Shown here one piece after another: positions 33,535 through 49,079 of a stretch of 64,000 nucleotides of DNA. Position 1 is the stretch's first letter, and each line of letters starts with the position of its first letter. Origin of the DNA: Hyaloperonospora brassicae (Eukaryota; Oomycota; Peronosporomycetes; Peronosporales; Peronosporaceae); NCBI GenBank assembly GCA_947650285.1, contig CANTFL010000174.1:620001-684000 (forward strand), in the 5' to 3' direction. Both the position numbers and the translations under genes were made by a program. Below the pieces are notes generated by a model, which was not told where the DNA came from, ran no database searches, and saw only the letters and a program-made list of their open reading frames with translations.

Positions 33535-34320
33535 GCCGGACCACAGCCTTTTGATATATGGACCACATCCCCAGCGTCACCTTACCTATCTGATCTATCA
33601 GAAGCAACGGACGCGTAATTTGGTGTAATGTCTATCCAACACAATCTGTGGAAACAAATAAGATGCTAAAAAGCTGTCAAAAGGATTCAAAGCCTCAATC
33701 CGCTATGCTGATCTTTGTAGGCGAATGGGACAAGTTCTTGTTGTGCCTTTCTTCACGGCAATCTTCGCATGTACGCTTAATGTATATTCAACACAATCTA
33801 TGGAAACAATTGGGATGCTAAGGAGCTATAAAAAAGATTGGAAGCCTAGATCCGCTATGCTGATTGTTGACGGCTAACGGGACCCACGCCTTTATGAACA
33901 CTTCTTGTGGAGCAAACAGGTTGTCTTCAGATAGGAAGTGTCGCTGCAGGATAGTTTCCAATTGCTTGACTGGGCCACCTATGTTGTTTCCAACCGTTCG
34001 GGCTCGCCTTTTCCTACCAGCATAATCTCACTTATTTTGCGTGAGCATTAATCTGCTCCATTGATGTGCCTAACGACGTGAAAGACCGTGCAGCTGATGG
34101 TGCCGACGGCATTGAAGTGCGGTGTATTAAGGTACTTGGTTGTGTCGCGGGCTTCCTAGTCACCAGAATCACCACTGATCAGTACACAGCTGATAAAGGT
34201 GAGGTTGAATTGGTCTCACGATAGATGATTAGATAGACACTACACCAAATTACGCGTCCGTTGCTTCTGATTGGTCAGACAGAGGGTGACGCTGGGGGTG
34301 TGGTCCAGCTATCAGGGCCC
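33535..34320. mobile_element. Short MULE-like transposon copy B (internally deleted)
   Basis: Same inverted repeats as the transposon at 12489-19048: left arm from 33535 (GGCCCTGATAGC) and right arm ending at 34320 (GCTATCAGGGCCC), about 90 bp each. The interior is only about 0.6 kb, includes a diverged tandem copy of about 155 bp (33628-33750 and 33780-33890, both with AACACAATCTRTGGAAACAA), and keeps no transposase domain. Its right flank is the duplicated unit, but its left flank shares nothing with the left flank of copy A. It has no copia-1 insertion. Confidence 0.75.
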
Positions 34321-36375
34321 ATGATGTGGCATATTTGCAAAAACGCACGATGCTTCAATGAGTATATATTTTCGTAAATTTGTACTCTGCTAAATTTCTT
34401 CTTAGTAATCAATATTTTAGGTGTATTTTCAATTATCCTAATTGTGTTTGGGCTTGAACCTAAATGAAAATTCGACGCCAATACCTTAGAGTTCAAACGT
34501 CACTAAATTTCATTTGTAACCATTCCTTCAGATTTCCACATACAACTTGGGAGCCGTTACGTCGGTCAACACATTAAGGGTCTATTTGTGTTGTTATTGG
34601 ACGTCACGGGTAAAATATATTATCATCAGCTGTGATTCAGTTCGCCATCATGATGATTGTAATCGGTGTGTCAATACGGTATTTCCAAATTATTAAATTC
34701 GTGGAAACACATTCGATCGATCCACTTAGGAATAGCTGGCAATGAAGCTCGCGAATAACATATATTGGCTGTTTCTGTATAATACTGTGAAGGTCCAGCA
34801 TAAAATCATCACGGCGTAATTAATCACCGGTTTAAACAAATCAAATAAAAATCAATCAACGATTAAAATTGTGAGACTGAGTGGCTTATCACTCGTACAG
34901 TTGCCCAATGCCATGCTGTAATTCTTCGATTTTACTTGTCCATTGTAAGCGTTCTGATTGTTACAGCCAGAATGAGTCGGCCCATTCAAACTAGTTGACA
35001 TATATTAGAAAATTTATTACTTTTAACGAACGAAGTGGTTCTCTGATCATCAAATCGATCGATTACAGATCGATAAATTCATTCCAAACATTATCGTTTT
35101 ATCCGATGAATTAATAAACAAACTTATTTCGCAAATATTATCGTAACAGCTGGTCATTTGGATTAAGTGCTTGTGATCTACTGAGAGCTGATACAAAAAC
35201 GACTAATCAAGAATAATCTTCGCCCATGATATGCGCGTAACATATTAATATAAACCTTAGGTGTCGAAATGATGTTCATATCTCCTAGCCTCCCTTTACG
35301 CTCAATAAATATGATCCGTATTTCAAAGACCTATGGATCTTGCATAACCGTGTCGTCGACAGCGCCGAGATATCATAATTATTCCATAGTGATATGTTAA
35401 AACGCTCCAAATAAATATTGGTATCGAAGGTGTAACGAAGCACTGGGAACTACGCACTGACAACAGCGCGTAGCAAGATTTCACTGACTGCAATGAGGAC
35501 TAGTGCCCTCTTGAGCTTGCATACACTGTAAGCGCTTAGAGAAAGACTAGATACGAAACGACTTAGTTTAGTAAGTGAAAAGTAAAATTGTATCAATACA
35601 TTCAAGTCCTAAGAGTCTCTTACTTCACTGTGTTGCCTAAACTGTATCATTAACGAAACATGTATGATGACGTCTACTGACCACCCATTTCGCGCGTCTA
35701 GCAGCGATTGGTGGATTGACATAATGGTTGTATAAACCAATGAGTAGACCCTTTGGTCATCGCAACAATATCACTGAATTTAGTGATATTGAAATGAGAA
35801 TATTAAACTTAATATTTCAAATTTATCAAATTGTCATAAATAATAAGATCATGTAACAGGGTCGACCCATTACACAAGAAGATACGACTGTTGACCAGAA
35901 AGGAAAATAAAGTGACGAACAGTAGTGTAACAAGAGCTCTTACGAAAATTGGTGCATACACATGTGTGAATTCGTACAAGAAATCCAGATAGCAATATGT
36001 TTGCGCACGTCAACGCTATTGATAGCGGTATAGTACGCATCCGCATAAACGTAAGGTTCTTTACGTAAAAATGCATGGCACATACCGACTGGCGATATAG
36101 GTGAACGATGCCGACGTTTTACAGTGTTTGAGGAGTACTTTGAGTAAGACAAAGAATGATTGATACGTAGAGCTATGACGACCAAATCAAACCTACACAA
36201 TGAGGGGAAACTGACAAAGTAGCATGAACTGAGACAGAAAGTCGCTCGAACGGAGGTATGTCAACACCATAACCATGACAGGTTAAACGACTCGTGCGTA
36301 TCGAGAAAACAAACACATTTGTGATCGCACGACAAGGCCTTTTCATTATTCGATTATCTACCATCACACTCTCGA
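34321..36375. other. AT-rich non-coding part of copy B
   Basis: Counterpart of 19049-21150, with many small indels between copies. No gene recognised. Confidence 0.5.
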
Positions 36376-37056
36376 CTAATCCTTAAAACGCCTTCCCAAC
36401 TGAGTTAAGGTTTTTTTTAACTTTCTGGTCTTTGCCAGTTGTCTTCGTTCTGTCTTTTTTTCTCTCAACCACATGGCTTGACGGCGTGACCACTCGGCCT
36501 CCTCGCTTTCCGTAAGCGGCCTATAGCGTATTTTAAGTAGATCATCAAATGTGAACATACGTCCTAGCACCTCCTCCAGACTCATGGTACGCTTGACGGA
36601 GGGAAGGTTGCTGACGTGGCGGACCAGAGCAGACATCTCCTTGTATTGAGGGCTGGTTTGGAAATGTGGAATTTGATGCCTGGTTGCCCACCAACTGTTC
36701 AGCAGACTGTCCAAATCGCTGTGCAGCAAATTCATTGCAGCCTCTTCGCTTACCCCGTGATAATCACTGGTCGAGAATCGTGCAGCTGCGGTCTCGTAGC
36801 CTGCAGATTTTGGCAGGCTAGACACCATTGCTTTGACTGCCACAGCCGAATTCCCAGAACACCCCTCGGCAAGTTTCGCGATATGACCGAATAAAGTCCT
36901 GTCTTCTTCACCCGTAGAACCGGCACCGTCGGATCGGAGGGATCCACGAACAGAGGTATTCGATTTTTCGCCATCGAGCGCACGGGCTTGGAGCGATTTT
37001 ATGCTGGACACAATGACGATGACACCGAGCAGGAGCAATGCGGTGTCGAGACGCAT
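36376..37056 (-). CDS. RXLR-type effector, copy B
   Basis: 226 residues, same architecture as copy A: signal peptide (residues 1-26), GSLR at about residues 38-41, GEEDR at about residues 48-52, then a helical effector domain with NSWWATRH and EAEWSRRQAMWL blocks. It lacks the 4-bp insertion of copy A and therefore ends in a Lys/Arg-rich tail of about 20 residues. Codon comparison with copy A by eye gives about six silent and fifteen replacement differences, near the neutral ratio or slightly above purifying expectation. The signal peptide is identical in both, while changes concentrate after it. The gene seems intact and has its own Inr. Confidence 0.82.
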   Translation of the reverse strand: MRLDTALLLLGVIVIVSSIKSLQARALDGEKSNTSVRGSLRSDGAGSTGEEDRTLFGHIAKLAEGCSGNSAVAVKAMVSSLPKSAGYETAAARFSTSDYHGVSEEAAMNLLHSDLDSLLNSWWATRHQIPHFQTSPQYKEMSALVRHVSNLPSVKRTMSLEEVLGRMFTFDDLLKIRYRPLTESEEAEWSRRQAMWLREKKTERRQLAKTRKLKKTLTQLGRRFKD

Positions 37057-37094
37057 TGCTCAAAGATAGATATACCGCAGGGTGGCTGTCGGAG

Positions 37095-37111
37095 GGTAAA
37101 TGCGGAAGTGG
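37095..37111 (-). promoter_or_regulatory. Inr-like motif of effector copy B
   Basis: Minus strand CCACTTCCGCATTTACC, 39-55 bases before the ATG. The C-to-G change against copy A falls at the free position of the oomycete initiator consensus. Confidence 0.55.
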
Positions 37112-38106
37112 TATAACGGGATGGTTCACGAAAAAAAACGCCCATTATCCAGCGTGCAGTCCATACTTTGCGCTCGACATGTGCCTGCCGTTGTGCAGCG
37201 CATGAATTCGATTGGAAGGGGAACCCGCAAGCGTCTGGCGCCACGCGCGGATCAGCTCGTAAACATAGAACAACATGAAGACCGGCGGCTACCGCCTTTC
37301 TCATGATATTTGAGGGTACCACTTGCAGCACAAAATCCACATCTAGTCGACGTCGTTCCATGTACGGTATTGCGTTTCATATGCATAACGAAGTAGCACT
37401 TACGACAAAAGAAGCCGGGAAGAAGTCGAGGTTGCTCAATACCAGTCTCTTTTATACTATTAATGCTTATGACTACCGTGCGACGGACGTGTGGTTATCT
37501 GATCACTCCGATAGAGACGCAAGCAACACCACGCAGCACTTCAGCATAAAGCGACTTGATAATGATGATGGCCATTTCCATATGGTTGGTTTATACGCTC
37601 AATCACCTTGTGGAATCAGGCACTGAGTTGCTTTTGCATATCCCGCACCTCTATCTTCAGTTGAATTTGCTGCTGTACTTGGTCTGACCTGCTATGCCCG
37701 TGGCTTGATTAAAGTGCCACCGCTACTGCTCCATATGGCAACTTTCAGCTCTAGCGCAATATATTGGCGGTCAAAATCGCAATAGACGTTTGGATTGTGG
37801 CACAGTCCTTTCCTGGATTAAAACCGTGTGTTAGATGGGGAAGTGCAAGCATCCGATTTGTCCATGATTATTGATTATTACCGACAGACGGGAGTCAGAT
37901 GAAGGGACAGTTGAAGATCGTGATTGCGCTGGACCACATACAATGGACATCCACTTTAGCTCTGGGTTTAATTTATATCCCACATTTCCTTTTTTTATTC
38001 AAAGACTGCTTTTACACCGCTCATTCACTAGTTCAATAGACATCTAGGAAGTGGAAGCCTTGGCGCCTCAACTGTTCAGCAGATCCAAGTAGGACTCTTT
38101 GCTGGC
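37112..38106. other. Non-coding part of copy B
   Basis: Effector upstream region, the copia-2 empty site and the counterpart of the 81-codon frame. No supported gene. Confidence 0.4.
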
Positions 38107-38448
38107 TTACATGTCGTGCTCCTTCCAAGACAAAAATAATAAATATCTCGTTTTTTTGCCACGAAAGACGAATACAGAATCGTCACAAAGAGGTACCACA
38201 AACAACGAATGGCAACAAGTACATTTCCTGTGCGATTGCGGACGAGTTTGTCGGAATAGCGTGCGTAGACAAGGGATTGAGCAATAATCGATTAAAAAAG
38301 AGCACCATCTGTCCCTCAAACGGTTGCTAGCGAACCGCAAGACTACACTAGTGGCGTTGCCAAATTGTTGATCTACAATCATCTCTGCAGACAATTTACC
38401 GACAGCGTGTTGTAAGAGGTCAATTGAGGAGTGCAACTGTGGCAGCAA
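38107..38448 (-). other. Shared 113-codon ORF in copy B, unknown
   Basis: Counterpart of 27645-27986: same length, start and stop, with six substitutions. No recognised family. Listed because both copies stay open. Confidence 0.25.
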
Positions 38449-39074
38449 AAAACACTTGCACGCATCCTGATTTCATCAGGACACGCTGGCCACGTGCAAT
38501 TAACCGAACTCAAGCGACGGAGGTGAAGCAATTGCTCGAGTCTGGAGTGTGACCTTGCGAGGCCTGGTCCTACTTACGATCTACGGGTATTGGTATCGAA
38601 GAAACCAAGTATAAACTCTCCGACATCGTCCACGATGTGGAAATTGACGAGTCTGATGGGCGCACGTAGGCCAGGCGGAGACTTTGGCGCGACCGTTTCG
38701 AAGTCGACGTAGAGATTCACATTTTAAATTGGAAAATCGACATTAAATAATATCCAGAGCTCATTTCATGTCCATCATCATGGCGTGGCAAATGGGAATG
38801 ATTTGGTGCGATCAGCAGGATCCCTCGGTCCCTCCTCCATCACTCTCCCCCCTCTCGTCTGATAACGACTATAGGCCCGATGAACGCTCGAGTTCCACAC
38901 GTGCAATGACTCTTTTTTCTGAAGGCGCACTGGTGAGAGAGAGATTCATGATGGTCTGTTACCCATGAGTATCATCTGCAAGATGTCTGGAAACGCCTAA
39001 GCCAGGAACACAAGCCCCGGTTGTGCCTGAGGTTCGTGGCAGTCCGCCAGAGGAAGCGAGTCGTCGCTAGTATA

Positions 39075-41340
39075 GATTCGGAAACAGTCTGGGAGTTGCG
39101 TGCAGACCAGCTCCTTGAACTACGGTAACCTCACGTCTATGTTCACGCTGGGCTACTGCACCGAGTTGCTGTAAGTCTATCGGCCAGAAACGGTGGACGC
39201 TTTCAGACGTGGGAGACTGTACGTCTCGAAACACGCGTCGTTGCACTCACACTATGAATGTGTGATGCAGATTGAGCTCATGAGAAACCATCTCAGTTCC
39301 CCAATCCCTTCCACCCGCCTCCACATCGTCTTATAGCGCAGGGGCAGCCTATCTCGCATGAGAGCCGGTAGCTCTGGAGCTTTACTTTCGGCAGTCAACG
39401 AAGAGGCTGGAAACCGCTAGTTGAGGGTCTGCACCTCCTGTTCAATGTGTGATGAACTTGCCGTAACACTCGCGCGCCTTCAGACCGTCCCAAACCATGC
39501 GCCGCGAAATTTCTATCAAAACGAGACACGTCGGAAGTGCACGGCAGCTGTTGTCAGCGGGCGCTCAGCATGATGTAAATTCAGTTGCTCGGTGGCGACC
39601 CTGCACTCCGTCCACATTTGGTAGTCTGATAGACCACTGTCATGGTGCCAGACCGGAGACGAAAGCTGGTGCGTTGCTGATCGTTGCCAGTATCCGCGCC
39701 AACTGCATCTTCCAAACGGATGCCGCAAAGCGCATCTGTGTCAAGACTCCACACATATGTGTCACGAGCTTTGGTCCGCATCGACGGTAAGCTGTTGTTT
39801 ACCGATTTGGAGCCTGGATACTACTCCCACCACGTGAGATGGGCATGACCTTTGAAAGTAGCCCTGCCCTGTCTAGCATGCGCAGGTGATTGGACGATAG
39901 AACGTGCTCGGAACCTGCACGTCGTAGGCATAAACAGCGACACGTCTGCAGCCTTCATGATGGCGAGAGTCAGTGATTACGCGACCTCATCGCGCACCAT
40001 CGGCCTGCGCATATCGACCAACGTGTACAGCAACACTTATGCAACAGGCTGTATCGACTACGCCCCCTCCGGAGCTATCAACTATATAGAGCACTAGATT
40101 ACAAAGCTAGCCTGCCGCAACACAGCTAAGTCGACGTTCGATGCGAAGAAAGCGAGCGAGGACGACGGTGGGCGAAATGATCACGATTCGCAAGGTCAAA
40201 GCCGGTTGAGTAAAATAGTGGTAAAACATGTGCCGACACCGTCTTATGTGAACCAAAACAATCTCAGGGCGGCAGCGTGAGGTTCACGTGGAGTGTTGAT
40301 AAGACCAATCGATGGGTGTGCGACGTGCGGTCATGTCACTGTCGTGCCGAACACGACGTGCCGATCGTGGCTGCCAAAACACGTTAGTCGGGTTGCTAGG
40401 GCACAGTCGAGGAGAGGGTGTCGTGCTGTCTCGACGGCCGTTGCGCAGTCTTTGTATCGCAGTCCGTTGCACCTGTAGAAAGCTCTGACAAGGAAGAAAA
40501 GCAAGTGCCAGCAGGTGACACTCGGAACGCGAGACGGAAGTGGAGAACGTGTAGAACCGAAAGCAGGTTGTAAGTGCCACAGCTCTTACGGTCATGTCCG
40601 ATGGCTTCTACTGCCACGTTCGCACTGATCTAGCCGAGAAAGCGTCCTGTCGAGTAAGTAGATCCATGTATCATTGCGTTATTCGTCCGGGTGTTCGAGC
40701 CTCTGGTCTGCTCCTTGCAGTCTCGCACGATGAAAACATTGACTAGATGGTGATATCTCTATACTTGCGAAGTCACATCAGATTTTGACAAAAAAGCGAA
40801 GTGTCGGTAGACCTTTGCTAAGGATATGCGGCATTGCAATCGGCAACCTTCAGCTCTTGCTCCAGCTCGACTTCTGCCTCTTTGAACTCCTTCAACCATC
40901 TCTGATCTTCCCCATTCCATACTAGATGCCGATGTAGAGAAAGCGTATACATTTTCGTGTGCTGGATGCAACGACAAGGACTGTGGCCGAGATCTCTGTC
41001 CTGGTAGCTACGGATGGACGCATGGCATGAAGTTAGTCGACGTTGAGGAGACGTCACTGGCGCTTTGCGTGCTCGTAACAATCAATATCATTCTACTGAT
41101 GATGATGGCTGTTGATTTGCGCAACCGAGATGAAGGAAACGGTAAGATACTGGGTATGGCTTGTGGCTGAGACATCAGATTGTTCATGGGAATGGGTTGA
41201 ACCCATTAGTCTCGATTCGAAGCTCTACTGAAAATAGCTGACGTTTGTGTATTGTAGTCAACACATCCCAAGTTGTTGAGGTAGCCGGTTATGGTGCAAA
41301 CTCCAACAGTGGTGGCCGTGCAGCTTCACTGCCGAAGTGA
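39075..41340 (+). pseudogene. Cys-rich membrane-protein gene, copy B, with altered splice sites
   Basis: Counterpart of 28612-30875. The exons carrying GFYCHVR, the Cys-rich/transmembrane block and the tail are unchanged. The exon with WVCDVRSCHC loses its donor (GTGAGT in copy A, GTTAGT here, about 40383), which brings an in-frame TAG. In the upstream exon, copy A reads CTGCAAGT where this copy reads CTGTAAGT (about 39170): either a stop in this copy, or a canonical donor here that became a GC donor in copy A. The transmembrane and tail exons are nearly base-identical between copies, including the introns. It may be a pseudogene or use another donor. Confidence 0.35.
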
Positions 41341-41450
41341 TATCGGTTTCCATTGGCTAGATCGGGACCGCTTTTTGCAACGCAAGAGGCTGGACTTAAC
41401 CCACGGCAAGCTATATGTCGTTGCTGCGTGAAGGTATCGAAAGCATTGAA

Positions 41451-44400
41451 AGCCATAAGTCCAGTCTATCATCTCCGGGTGTTTCTGTCACAATTTGCTT
41501 ACGTCGCCTTTCCTTTTGTTGGGTGTACCGTTTGCTGTTCAAGAGGAACATGGCACAGCGAGTTGCGAAGCGTCATATCTCTTAGCATCGATCAAAATCG
41601 TTTGGGAGATTCCCAGCTCGAGAAGACTGGCCTTGGCTGCTTGCAAACGCACCAGTGCATGCGGTTGGAATGCATCATTTTTGCTGGAAGCTACGGCATT
41701 CTTTTTCGCTCGACATTGTTGACCGATGCATGCCAAAAAAGTTTACAAGCATTATTCGTGTCAGCATCATCAATAGGCATCGATCAAATGCTTGATACAC
41801 TCCACGCGCATGTGTGTGCTTTACAATTGGGCTCTTTCTCACCTTGATCCTCGGTAAAAGATGGAGTCATTGAACGATGTCACCTTAAGGATTCGATCAC
41901 TCCGATCCAATTACATCTTCAAAATACGTGCGCGAATACCATACCGATCTCTTCAGGCATTTCATTATAATGCGTGCCTCCAGAGCTCTTAAACCTTCAC
42001 TATACTACATGCTGCTCCATGCTGACAGTATTGTAGTAAAGGAAGCACGCGTCAATTGTCCCAAGGCCCTTCCGTAAGCCATTACTTGACCTTGAGTTGT
42101 CTATGCCAAGACGCTCGTGTGTATCCGCCAGTAGTCGACCAAGCCGTATCTTGATAAAGTACTGTACAGATCGATCTTTGACGCGATCGCGATGAAGCCG
42201 AAGATCAGGCTTTTACATCGAGTGTCGTGCGGATACATACCCCCATGTATGGTCGCAACTTCAGCATCGCAATTGCAGAAAATAGCAGCGGCAAGCATCA
42301 CGATGTTCTTAGCGATCAACAATAGTGAGAAGGCAGCTAGCGCGGCGTGCAAAAGTAGGAAAAGACGCGTGATCGGGACCTCTGGCGGGTCGACGCAGGA
42401 GCTCACGTCATGATGGTATCAGACTGTGCAACAGAAAGAAATGAAGGAGGATGTGGCTGGACGCCTTGTGATTGTATGAGAAGAAGACACGACTGATCAA
42501 CGATTTGCTCTGCAATCGGACGGCTCTACCATATTCAAGTCTATACGACGACCTTTTTATGCCTGTCGTAAGGCGTTTTCACAGTGGAAGAGATGACCCT
42601 GTCATTACATATGGCAGATTCATCTCTTCCACTGTGAGAACGCCGTTCTGGAGGCTCGAAGGATGTACGGCGCTCCATCGTAACGATAAGTCGCCATAGA
42701 CAAGAGTTCTCACGGTACTGCGGCATTCCACGTTGTACGCTCCGCGAGTGGTGTACCGACCGTGTTTCCGCAAAACGATTTAATGTAATTCGTGTGGAAA
42801 TGGGAGGTTCGATAAGCTGCTGCTCTCCGTATGCTTGTAAAACGACGGTAAGCGCCTTTGCAAAACAATGTCTAGACAAGCGATTCCCATTTTTAATAAA
42901 TACGGTTGTCGAAATAGCCTTGTGCGAAAGAATGCAGACAGATGTCAAGACGGACGGAATGTCATCTTCGCAGCAGAGATGACAGAGAGAATGCTTTGTA
43001 CAGAGCAATAAAGCTTTGTCCACTTTCTCTACCAGTACTGCGTTGTGGGAAATTTTAGCTGCAAGGGCTAGTCATCATTGAACGACTATGTCCAAGGACT
43101 CAGTCATGTCGGTGTCAGGCGCAAATAAGGATGGTAAGTGACCTACGACTTCTTTTTCCAAGTAAATTGCCGCATATTCTGTACACTGCCAGGACTTGCC
43201 ATGAAGTCCAATCGAGGATAGAAAGCTGCAAAGTGTTCGTGCCGGCCTGTACTTGTCGAAGTGACGTTGATTCCGTTTATTCGACCGAAATATAAATGCA
43301 ATGTTCCAGCAGCACGCAAGTGTCAGTGTGTTGTACGCTTTCGTCACTGCTAGAAACATAAACGGATAAATGGGCGTTTGTTCGTGTGTGCTTTGTAACC
43401 GGACAATTGGACAAGGACAATCTGCACAAATTGGATGCGACTTGATAGCTTCCTCACACATCTCTCGCGACCCAGTGATCCAGCAGAAGGGATCGTTAGG
43501 TACACTGCTCAATTAGGGTAGATCGAATCGACAGCTTTGACGTTCGTGAACACGGAAATTGAGTTGCTCGCTGTTTCAATCATTCTACCTCCTTGTGAGC
43601 TCGGAAGCCGTACTCGGCAGCTGAGTAAGTTGAAGCTTAGTGTAGGCAGCTCGTGCCAACACGTCAATTATGACGTTGCTGACTGGAGAGTCATTAGATT
43701 TTTTTTAGCACTGCGGAAAGCCGTAAAAGAACGTTTAAAGGGCGTACGTGGATGAAAAGACCGAAACAGACAGTAGATTGGTGTATGCTCTTCCACGATG
43801 GTGATAGCGATTGCGGGCATTCTGCCGACTGCAGCCAAGAAAACAAGGCCGTCGATGCACAACTTATCTGTGCATTCAAAGCGCTAGTCCACCATGTTCC
43901 AAAGCTTAATGGAGGAGGTACTACGATCATACGTATGCACAGGTCTGAGCTCATAGCAATGCAAGTAGTGCATACGTATTTAGTCCAGCTCAATCGTTGT
44001 TATATCGCTGCAACGCAGCTTCTCCACATCACAATGAAATAGGATGCATTTAGCAGTCAAAGCTATGGACCAGCTGGCTCCTGATTCATCTACCTTTTCG
44101 CCAAATTTTGCTTGTCTCGCAGTAAAGAGTTGTATCTACTATGAACGATCTTACCAAAGTGCAACTTCGGCTAGTGACAGGGCATTCCATGATAGAACAG
44201 CGCACGTTTTGAATCCTTATCGGTCAGCGAGCCCACGATGTGCGCAGCACATGCGAATTTTGTAACTAGCAGCAGCAATCAGTATGGCCTTATCAAGAGC
44301 ATCGCCCACCATCTGGTCAACCTTCACGAGATGGACTGATATTATATCATGGATGTAGACTCTAGGATCTCCGCAGCATTTTGCGTGCAACATGTCCTGT

Positions 44401-45399
44401 AAATTATGGACCGGGTAAATAGCACAAGGAAGCTCCTCTGCTGACAAAGAGCAGCAGCTTCAGCCTTTAACGTTTACGAAAGCATCGAGATAACCAAGTC
44501 TGTAATGACAACGTGCTTACGATGCGTCGGTTTGTCGACAATTCTCCAACGTATAAGCGGTTGAAGAACTGGCATCGTAAAGCTGCGTGCCGAAGGAGTT
44601 TTGTACGCATATCAGCAGGATCGTAGTTGCCTTGCTTGTGAATCCTTTCACTTGCGGTGGTACACGCAGTACCATCAGATCGTATTATCCAAGGACAAGA
44701 GTGGCAAGAAAACTAGAACGTCCCTTCACATTTCTTCCACTCTGTACGCCATGGAAGTGTATTATCGTTAGCTTATTGCTTCTTTCTAACAAACATTAGA
44801 TGTATTGTACTTGCATCTCTATCCGCCTGTTGCGCCGTCGCGTAAAGGCCGACATTTCGGCCACAGCAAATTGTGCTTCGATTTGCTTGTGTCATCGTGA
44901 ACGCCTGTACACTGAATCGTCTGAGTATTTGAGCACTTAACGTCAGTAGCAGTGGTCCATATGCAGTATCACTAAACTCGGAACGCGCTGTTCACATTGA
45001 CTGGAGATAGTCCCTGCGGTCCCAGTGTAGTTATAGACGCTGGTGCAGCGGTGGTTTGTATCATCAAGTGCATCGATAGCACTCTGCTCAAAGCTGCTCT
45101 GATCGATGTAAACAGATCATGGCATTTAGATGGCGATAGGACAATGCCGACGACACGACGATAGCAGCCATGTGGCACACTGTGAGTCGACGCTTTTTGC
45201 GACAAATTTGAATGGCGGACCTGTCATCCTGCATAAAAATCGGGAGGCCCACTGCATCCGTCGGAATAAGCCTTTTTGTCTTAATACTTGGCTCACAATC
45301 CGAGTATGCTCCGCAAGGGGTCCCGTTCAGGCGAAGAGCTCCCTCTCATTTGTAGTAATTAACTTCAGTACGAGCGACTGAGTGCCGAGCGTTGGAACG
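41451..45399. other. Gene-poor region, nothing recognised
   Basis: Nearly 4 kb with short frames on both strands (longest 164 codons, 41353-41847, starting inside copy B) and no recognisable domain, signal peptide or transposon landmark. One strong hairpin lies at 42572-42644. Probably old, unrecognisable repeat DNA. Confidence 0.45.
42572..42644. repeat. 73-bp hairpin with 25-bp arms
   Basis: Left arm 42572-42596 (GGCGTTTTCACAGTGGAAG...) and right arm 42620-42644 are inverted repeats with one mismatch in 25, separated by 23 bases. It could be a tiny fold-back element or give a small-RNA precursor-like transcript. Confidence 0.85.

Positions 45400-49079
<3,680 letters not shown>

Larger units (their letters stand above)
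34043..41450. repeat. Segmental duplication, copy B (uninterrupted)
   Basis: Direct copy of 18772-31000 without copia-2, about 7.4 kb. The empty site of copia-1 is at 34038-34042 and that of copia-2 at 37820-37824, each with one target sequence. Homology to copy A fades between about 41410 and 41460. Confidence 0.95.
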
